NCBI GenBank assembly: GCA_903941145.1
Contig: CAJANQ010000037.1
Coordinates: forward strand, 1-10,066
Source of the DNA: an uncultured Actinomycetes bacterium
GTDB lineage: Bacteria; Actinomycetota; Acidimicrobiia; Acidimicrobiales; Microtrichaceae
Direction of reading: 5' to 3'
DNA: 10,066 nucleotides
Shown: in pieces, positions 6,186 to 10,066 of the stretch
How the letters are laid out: each line of letters opens with the position of its first letter
Numbering within the stretch: the first letter of the stretch is position 1
Translations under genes and position numbers: made by a program
The notes under the pieces: model-generated
Told to the model about the DNA's origin: nothing
The model's database searches: none
The model's input: the letters and a program-made list of their open reading frames with translations, nothing else

Positions 6186-7349
6186 TCAGACGCTGAAGCG
6201 GACCCGGAGGCAGCCGTCGTCGAGCGACGCGCCGGCCACCTCGCGGCGCCGTAGCGATTCCGGCAGCACCAGGTTGCGACGGTGGGGACCGACGGCCACC
6301 ACCAGCTCGTCGCCCGAGCGGGACACGTCGAGCACGTCGTGGTCGGCGAACGGCAGCTCGACGACCAGCGTGAACGACTCGCCGTCGCGCTCGATACGCA
6401 GCGGACGACCGACCACCAGACGGTCCACCGGGTCGATGCCGTCCCACAGCTCCTTGGCCAGGTCACGCAGCGCGTCGACACCGACCACTTCCTCCTGGGC
6501 CAGCGACGCCCGCAGCACGGGCAGCGGGGCGAAGTCGTCGACGATCGACCCCAGGTGCTCGGCCTGCGACTCGCGCCAGCGGGCGAACCACGGGTCCGAG
6601 ACCTCGTCGGGCAGCACCCGGTTCACCACGACCGCGTCGACGTGGTAGCCGAACAGCGAGAGGTAGGTGTAGGTGCGGCGGGCCTCGGCCACGACCATGC
6701 GCTCCGGGTTCACGACCAGCCGGACCGAGGTCACGGCCGGGTCGGCCAGGATCCGTCGGACGCTGTCGAGTCGGTCGTACAGGCGCTGGCCGGCGGAGAA
6801 CACCTTCTCGTCGGCCACCGGCACCGACGTCAGCCGGGACACGACCGGGCCGACCATCCGGGTCACCCGGCGGGACATCGGGAAGAGCTTGTCCATGTAC
6901 CAGCCGAGGACGTCGGGCAGGGACAGCAGCCGGATGGTCTCGGCGGTCGGCGCACAGTCGACCAGCACGACGTCGTAGTCGCCCGAGCTGCAGAGCCCGT
7001 CGAGCTCGGTCAGGGCGAAGAGCTCGTCGAGGCCGGGCACCACCGAGAGCTCCTCGGCCTCGAGCGCGTCGACCCCGGCCCAGTCGAACACCTCGAGCAG
7101 CCACTCACGGATCTCGCCCCACGACTCCTCGAGGCGTTCACGCGAGTCGATCTCCTGCGCCCAGCAGTTCGGGGCCACCTCGGTCGGGCGCGGACCCAGC
7201 TCCACGCCGAACGAGTCGGCCAGCGAGTGCGCCGGGTCGGCCGAGGTCACCGCCACCCGCAGGCCGGCCTCGGCCAGCCGGAGCGCCGTGGCCGCAGCGG
7301 TGGTCGTCTTGCCGACCCCGCCCTTCCCGGTGAAGAGCAGGACCCTCAC
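6186..7349 (-). CDS. ArsA/Get3-family ATPase with C-terminal HSP20-like domain
   Basis: This 387-residue cytoplasmic ATPase belongs to the SIMIBI class. The deviant P-loop GKGGVGKT is at 8-15, and the switch-I-type segment SADPAHSLAD is at 36-45. VVLVDCAPTAETIRLL at 127-142 is the Walker B/switch II region, with TAET where eukaryotic Get3 and arsenite pumps have TGHT. VVNPERM at 212-218 and VVNRVLPDE at 241-249 belong to the adenine-binding face. The last 75 or so residues (about 312-387) look like the alpha-crystallin/HSP20-type domain seen at the end of many bacterial ArsA-like proteins. I see no cysteine triad of true arsenite pumps and no arsB or arsR nearby, so arsenic transport is unlikely. 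Handling of membrane or hydrophobic clients is inferred. The GTG start at 7349 overlaps the SRPBCC stop codon as GTGA, implying translational coupling. Confidence 0.9.
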   Translation of the reverse strand: MRVLLFTGKGGVGKTTTAAATALRLAEAGLRVAVTSADPAHSLADSFGVELGPRPTEVAPNCWAQEIDSRERLEESWGEIREWLLEVFDWAGVDALEAEELSVVPGLDELFALTELDGLCSSGDYDVVLVDCAPTAETIRLLSLPDVLGWYMDKLFPMSRRVTRMVGPVVSRLTSVPVADEKVFSAGQRLYDRLDSVRRILADPAVTSVRLVVNPERMVVAEARRTYTYLSLFGYHVDAVVVNRVLPDEVSDPWFARWRESQAEHLGSIVDDFAPLPVLRASLAQEEVVGVDALRDLAKELWDGIDPVDRLVVGRPLRIERDGESFTLVVELPFADHDVLDVSRSGDELVVAVGPHRRNLVLPESLRRREVAGASLDDGCLRVRFSV

Positions 7350-7789
7350 GTGTTGCGACGCTCGGCTTCCTTGCGCAGCCCGTCGAGCGCGTGCCCGATG
7401 ATGGTCTTCTCGGCCTTCCGCTTGATCATCCCGATCATGGGGATCTTCAGGTCGACCGTGAGCGTGTAGGTGACCTCGACGGTGCCGTCGTCGCGGTCGT
7501 CGAACCGGTACTCGCCGTCGAGGCGGCGCATCTCGTTGGACGTCACGAGCCGCCAGCTGAACGAGCGGGGCTCGTCATAGGTGTACTCGACCGTGTAGGT
7601 GGCGTTCAGACCGAAGCTGCCGACGGTAAACGTGGCCCGGGCCGGACGGCCGGCCTCGTCCCGCTCGTCGACGGTCACCGACTTCACGTCGCCGGCCCAG
7701 TCCGGGTAGCGGTCGACCTCGACCGCCACCTGCCACAGCTGGTCGACGGGCGCCGCGATGACCTTGGTGCCCTTGCCCTGGTCTGCCAT
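7346..7789 (-). CDS. SRPBCC (START/polyketide cyclase-like) hydrophobic-ligand-binding protein
   Basis: This 147-residue protein has the helix-grip pattern of the SRPBCC superfamily. It starts with a beta strand (TKVIAAP, 8-14) and a helix with the common VDQLWQVAVEVDRYPDWAGD block (15-34). Several antiparallel strands follow (ATFTVG, ATYTVEYTY, SFSWRLV, VEVTYTLTVDL), then a long C-terminal helix (about 119-145) that would close the ligand cavity. These folds bind lipids, polyketides or other hydrophobic molecules; the ligand cannot be read from sequence. No catalytic residues stand out. The gene is coupled to the ArsA ATPase by a 4-base overlap, the strongest functional link in this window. 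The ATG at 7789 has no Shine-Dalgarno sequence but has TAGGGT six bases upstream, whose first three bases are the stop codon of the preceding membrane-protein gene. Confidence 0.88.
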   Translation of the reverse strand: MADQGKGTKVIAAPVDQLWQVAVEVDRYPDWAGDVKSVTVDERDEAGRPARATFTVGSFGLNATYTVEYTYDEPRSFSWRLVTSNEMRRLDGEYRFDDRDDGTVEVTYTLTVDLKIPMIGMIKRKAEKTIIGHALDGLRKEAERRNT

Positions 7790-7795
7790 GGGACG

Positions 7796-7801
7796 ACCCT
7801 A
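7796..7801 (-). promoter_or_regulatory. Candidate -10 element of SRPBCC-arsA, sharing the previous stop codon
   Basis: TAGGGT (minus strand) fits TAnnnT and lies exactly 6 bases before the ATG at 7789. Its TAG is the stop codon of the membrane-protein gene, so any promoter is embedded in the upstream gene. TCGGCA (four of six matching TTGACA) lies 17 bases further upstream. Confidence 0.45.
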
Positions 7802-8332
7802 GGCCCGGGGCCCGAAGATGCCGAACCTCGCCGACCACCAGCCGCAGACCCCGAGCCCGAGCAGCGGGGCGAGCGTCCCGAAGGCGAGCGGCGTGAACGG
7901 GCGCACCGACGCGGCCACGACCGTGATGACGACCTGGGCGGCGAGCAGCCCGAGCAGCTGGCGCCGCGCCCAGGCCGGCGCCGTGCCGGCCATGAAGAAG
8001 AGCCCGCCGATGCCGATGGCGTCGGTGCGGCTGCGGTGCGCGGCCCGGAGCATGGCCAGGAGGAACAGCACCGACCCGCCCAGGAAGCACAGGATCGAGT
8101 AGGTGAAATAGAGGCCGACGAACGACGACGGCGCCACGGCGGCCAGGAGCGCGGTCAGGGCCAGGAGCCCGGTGGCGACCCGGTCCACCAGGACGGTGCT
8201 CCGGCCGGGACGGGTGTCCCCGTACTGCTCGGCGAACGCCGCCTCGAGCGCGGCCCGGCGGGCGTCCTTCTGCGCCTCGACCTCGGCACGGGCGTCGGCG
8301 GCCGAGCGCGGGGCGTCAGGTCGTGGGGCCAT
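7799..8332 (-). CDS. Small integral membrane protein of unknown function
   Basis: The protein is 177 residues. Residues 1-50 are hydrophilic and charged, with a predicted helix at about 11-38 (ARAEVEAQKDARRAALEAAF). About four membrane segments follow: roughly 51-69, 74-97, 126-143 and 147-166, with a shorter hydrophobic stretch (IGGLFFMAGTAPAW) near 108-121. There is no signal peptide, no cysteine motif and no recognised family. The frame is open far upstream, but that overlaps the QueG-type gene. The ATG at 8332 has AGGA 8 bases upstream, while an ATG at 8341 lies directly against that sequence, so 8332 is preferred. The gene then overlaps the QueG-type gene by 17 bases, suggesting co-transcription and coupling. 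Nothing shows a functional link to either neighbour. Confidence 0.75.
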   Translation of the reverse strand: MAPRPDAPRSAADARAEVEAQKDARRAALEAAFAEQYGDTRPGRSTVLVDRVATGLLALTALLAAVAPSSFVGLYFTYSILCFLGGSVLFLLAMLRAAHRSRTDAIGIGGLFFMAGTAPAWARRQLLGLLAAQVVITVVAASVRPFTPLAFGTLAPLLGLGVCGWWSARFGIFGPRA

Positions 8333-9425
8333 CGGCGACATCCTGCCGCACGGGCGACGGGTCCAGCAGGTCGGGACGGCCGCCCCGGACGGCAGCCCAC
8401 TCGGCGTGCTCGGCCAGCACGGGGTCGGCGCCCTCCAGGAACGGGACGAGCAGGTCGAGGTCCTCGGGCCGGGCACGGCCGTCGTGCACCAGGTTGCCGA
8501 GCACGACGATCCCGTTGCGCCGCAGCACCGACGCGTCGCGCTTCGGGACGTACCAGCGGCCGAGCGTCGCGTCGTCGAGCAGGTCGTCGTCCGGCGCCGT
8601 GAGCAGCCACTCGACGTCGACCCAGGGACCGGGGGCGGCACCGGGCGCCATGACGGTCGGGTCGGCCAGGTCGGTGCGCTTGTTGGGCGGACAGACTTCC
8701 TGGCACTCGTCGCAGCCGTAGAGGCGGTCGCCGAGCGCCTCCCGGTACTCGTGCGGAAACTCGCCGGCCTGCTGGACGAGCCAGGCCAGGCAGCGGCGGG
8801 CGTCCACCACACCCTCGGCGACGATCGCGCCGGTCGGGCAGCCGTCCAGGCACCGGCGGCAGGTCCCGCACCCGTCGGCGACCGCCTCGGGCGACTCCCC
8901 CAGGTCGGCCGTGGTGAGCACCGAGCCCAGGACGAACCAGCTGCCCTGTCCTGGCACGAGCAGGTTGGCGCTCTTGCCGTACCAGCCGATCCCGGCGCGG
9001 TGGGCGGCCGCCCGGTCCACGACGCTGTTGTCGTCGGCCATGACCAGCGCACGGTGGCCGGCGGCCTTGAGCAGGTCGGCCATGGCCCGCAGGCCGGCCC
9101 GCAGACGTCCGTAGTGGTCGTCGGTCGCGTAGCGGGCGACGCGTGCCGACGCACGCTCCGGCTGCTCGGGGACGGACGACGGGTACCGGGCGGCGGCGAC
9201 GACGAGCGTGGCGCAGCCCTCCACGGTCGCCGAGGGGTCGGTCGACCGCACCGGGTTCTTGTAGGTGAACTGCATGGTGCCGTTCAGCCCGGCCGCCTTG
9301 CGCTCCTCGAGCGCCTTCCTGGCGGCGAGGAACGGCTCGGCCGAGCACGTGCCGACGACCTCGAGGCCCGCACCGGTCCCGGCAGCGAGCACGCGGTCGC
9401 GCAGTTCGACGTCGGGGGCGTTCAC
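8316..9425 (-). CDS. queG: Epoxyqueuosine reductase-like iron-sulfur/cobalamin enzyme
   Basis: This 369-residue protein matches QueG (E. coli about 379), the cobalamin-dependent enzyme that reduces epoxyqueuosine at tRNA position 34 to queuosine. The DUF1730-type region includes DDNSVVDRAAAHRAGIGWYGK (131-151 spans it; key residues D131/D132, G145, W148, G150, K151) and GSWFVLG at 161-167; one of the two aspartates is the likely catalytic acid. First 4Fe-4S ligands: C186, C189, C192 and C196 (CGTCRRCLDGCP). Second set: C212 with C238, C241 and C245 (CDECQEVCP). LRRNGIVVLGN at 301-311 matches the family C-terminus. All eight cysteines are present, so it looks active. The GTG at 9425 is chosen because homology begins shortly after it and CAGACT lies six bases upstream; the longer frame runs into the next gene. 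No other queuosine gene is visible here. Confidence 0.85.
   Translation of the reverse strand: MNAPDVELRDRVLAAGTGAGLEVVGTCSAEPFLAARKALEERKAAGLNGTMQFTYKNPVRSTDPSATVEGCATLVVAAARYPSSVPEQPERASARVARYATDDHYGRLRAGLRAMADLLKAAGHRALVMADDNSVVDRAAAHRAGIGWYGKSANLLVPGQGSWFVLGSVLTTADLGESPEAVADGCGTCRRCLDGCPTGAIVAEGVVDARRCLAWLVQQAGEFPHEYREALGDRLYGCDECQEVCPPNKRTDLADPTVMAPGAAPGPWVDVEWLLTAPDDDLLDDATLGRWYVPKRDASVLRRNGIVVLGNLVHDGRARPEDLDLLVPFLEGADPVLAEHAEWAAVRGGRPDLLDPSPVRQDVADGPTT
8341..8344 (-). promoter_or_regulatory. Ribosome binding site of the membrane protein gene
   Basis: AGGA on the minus strand lies 8 bases before the ATG at 8332 and inside the 3' end of the queG-like gene. It favours 8332 over the nearby ATG at 8341. 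Confidence 0.4.
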
Positions 9426-9431
9426 CCCGTC

Positions 9432-9437
9432 AGTCTG
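9432..9437 (-). promoter_or_regulatory. Candidate -10 element for leaderless queG-like gene
   Basis: CAGACT (minus strand) lies 6 bases before the GTG at 9425, the same hexamer and spacing as at the ROK kinase gene. It lies just past the TAG stop of the four-cysteine protein gene. No convincing -35 is seen at 17-18 bases. Confidence 0.35.
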
Positions 9438-9439
9438 GC

Positions 9440-9634
9440 CTAGACGGCGCGGTGGCGGTTCTTGGGGGCGAGCCCTGCCTCCTGGAGGAGCTTGACGGCC
9501 CGGACCTCCTCGAGCGGGATCACGACGGCACCGTCGTCCTCCCGTTCCAGCAGGAACGTCACCAGGCAGTCCGTGCACACGTGGGTGTCACGGTGGAGGC
9601 AGTCGTCGCAGTCGATACGCAGCACGGTTTCCAT
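9440..9634 (-). CDS. 64-residue four-cysteine (zinc-ribbon-like) protein
   Basis: This small protein starts METVLRIDCDDCLHRD and has two CxxC pairs, C9/C12 and C20/C23, separated by seven residues. A compact zinc site is likely, though the loop is short for a zinc ribbon. A hydrophobic strand-like segment (VTFLLE, 25-30), an acidic turn, VVIPLEEVRAVKLLQEAGL (a helix about 40-55) and a basic end (PKNRHRAV) follow. I recall similar short hypothetical proteins in related actinobacteria but no function. Zinc binding and a nucleic-acid or regulatory role are inferences. The ATG at 9634 is chosen over a longer frame because the conserved-looking part begins there, and the extension would overlap the NYN gene. 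TACGTT lies 8 bases upstream. It ends 14 bases before the queG-like start. Confidence 0.78.
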   Translation of the reverse strand: METVLRIDCDDCLHRDTHVCTDCLVTFLLEREDDGAVVIPLEEVRAVKLLQEAGLAPKNRHRAV

Positions 9635-9642
9635 GGGTCGGC

Positions 9643-9648
9643 AACGTA
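9643..9648 (-). promoter_or_regulatory. Candidate -10 element for the four-cysteine protein gene
   Basis: TACGTT (minus strand) fits TAnnnT and ends 8 bases before the ATG at 9634, close to leaderless spacing though two bases longer than at the other genes. No clear -35 or Shine-Dalgarno sequence is seen. Confidence 0.4.
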
Positions 9649-9685
9649 GGAACCCGCTGTGACATCCCCACTCCCAGGGCCGCGC

Positions 9686-9700
9686 CCGTCCCCAGGACGG
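9686..9700 (-). terminator. Hairpin immediately after the NYN gene
   Basis: A perfect 6-bp inverted repeat (CCGTCC / GGACGG) with a 3-base loop begins one base past the NYN stop codon at 9702. No T-run follows, so termination is uncertain; it may separate the NYN gene from the four-cysteine gene 67 bases on. Confidence 0.35.
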
Positions 9701-9701
9701 T

Positions 9702-10066
9702 TCAGTGCCGGAGTGCGTCGAGCAGGTCCTGGGAGGACACGACGTTGGCCCCCCGGGCCCGGGCACCGGTCCGGACCCGCTCGTCGGAGCTGACCACCAC
9801 GACCGGCTGCTCGAGCGGGACCTCGGCCGCCATGCGCAGGATGGCGTCGTCGGCCTCCTCGGACGCGGCGGTGAAGTAGAGCCGCACGGGGAGCGGTACG
9901 GCGACCGCGGGGCGGCCGCCCTCGTCGGCGCCGTCGAACACGACGCGGAACCCGGCGCCGGTGCGGGCGGCCAGGTCGCCCAGCTGCGTGACGAGCGTGT
10001 CGCGCTGCTCGGCCTTGGTGAGCTGGCGCCACCCCGTCATGGTCACGTTCCAGCCGTCGACCAGCA
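9702..10066 (-). CDS. NYN/YacP-like PIN-fold RNase, partial (5' end outside window)
   Basis: The visible 120 residues are the C-terminal bulk of a NYN-domain protein of the YacP type; the frame stays open to the window edge. The domain opening is present as LVDGWNVTMTGW (1-12 of the fragment), matching the usual VDGYNV motif, so probably only a few N-terminal residues are missing. Acidic residues in PIN-like positions are D3, D44 in VVFDGAD, D72/D73 in EADDAI and D94 in VSSDERV. This supports a metal-dependent nuclease fold acting on RNA. The Bacillus relative Rae1 (YacP) is a ribosome-associated mRNA endonuclease; whether this protein does the same is inferred. The following four-cysteine gene starts 67 bases downstream, after a small hairpin. 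Confidence 0.9.
   Translation of the reverse strand, partial: LVDGWNVTMTGWRQLTKAEQRDTLVTQLGDLAARTGAGFRVVFDGADEGGRPAVAVPLPVRLYFTAASEEADDAILRMAAEVPLEQPVVVVSSDERVRTGARARGANVVSSQDLLDALRH

Noticed and set aside
6186..7349. Arsenite efflux ATPase (arsA of an arsenic-resistance operon).
   Set aside because: No arsB, arsR, arsC or arsD nearby, no visible metal-binding cysteine triad, and only a single ATPase domain with an HSP20-like tail.
6282..7469. 395-codon + strand frame opposite the ArsA gene.
   Set aside because: The ArsA frame carries an intact P-loop and family motifs. The opposite frame has only His/Arg/Gly-rich shadow sequence.

Overview
This is a compact, very GC-rich bacterial chromosome segment. 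Third codon positions are strongly G/C, and long ORFs shadow the real genes on the opposite strand. Codon usage, the NYN/YacP, ArsA and SRPBCC proteins, and starts with a -10-like hexamer just upstream of the start codon all point to a high-GC actinobacterium. My best guess is the class Acidimicrobiia; that is an inference from protein style, not a measured phylogeny. I see no mobile element, CRISPR array, rRNA or tRNA. This is core chromosome, not an accessory island.

Layout. Only the first gene is on the + strand: the C-terminal half of glycerol kinase (1-744). It converges on a block of eleven minus-strand genes filling the rest. In transcription order (right to left) these are: a cut NYN/YacP-like PIN nuclease (9702-10066), a 64-residue four-cysteine protein (9440-9634), a QueG-type epoxyqueuosine reductase (8316-9425), a four-helix membrane protein overlapping it (7799-8332), an SRPBCC protein (7346-7789), an ArsA/Get3-like ATPase coupled to it by a 4-base overlap (6186-7349), a 130-residue acidic protein (5734-6126), a 650-residue SMC-like coiled-coil protein with a degenerate ATPase head (3690-5642), a ROK glucokinase (2686-3651), an AlaC-type aminotransferase (1441-2616) and an ACT-domain protein (758-1363). 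The longest gap is about 90 bases.

How the genes may work together. Two themes can be separated. One is central metabolism: glycerol kinase, glucokinase, and alanine/pyruvate transamination next to a possible amino-acid sensor. The other is a poorly understood set: SRPBCC plus ArsA ATPase plus a small acidic protein, followed by the degenerate SMC-like protein. From memory, the order SRPBCC then ArsA then small protein recurs in mycobacteria (Rv2185c-Rv2184c-Rv2183c), near a ROK glucokinase in other actinobacteria. That makes it the best candidate here for an undescribed conserved system.

The most unexpected sequence-level signal is regulatory. Six minus-strand starts have a hexamer of form (T/C)AnnnT exactly 6 bases before the start codon, and a seventh has it 8 bases before. 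This is the geometry expected of leaderless transcripts. The two complete, non-coupled genes without it have Shine-Dalgarno-like sequences instead. If real, the apparent operon is a string of individually promoted genes.
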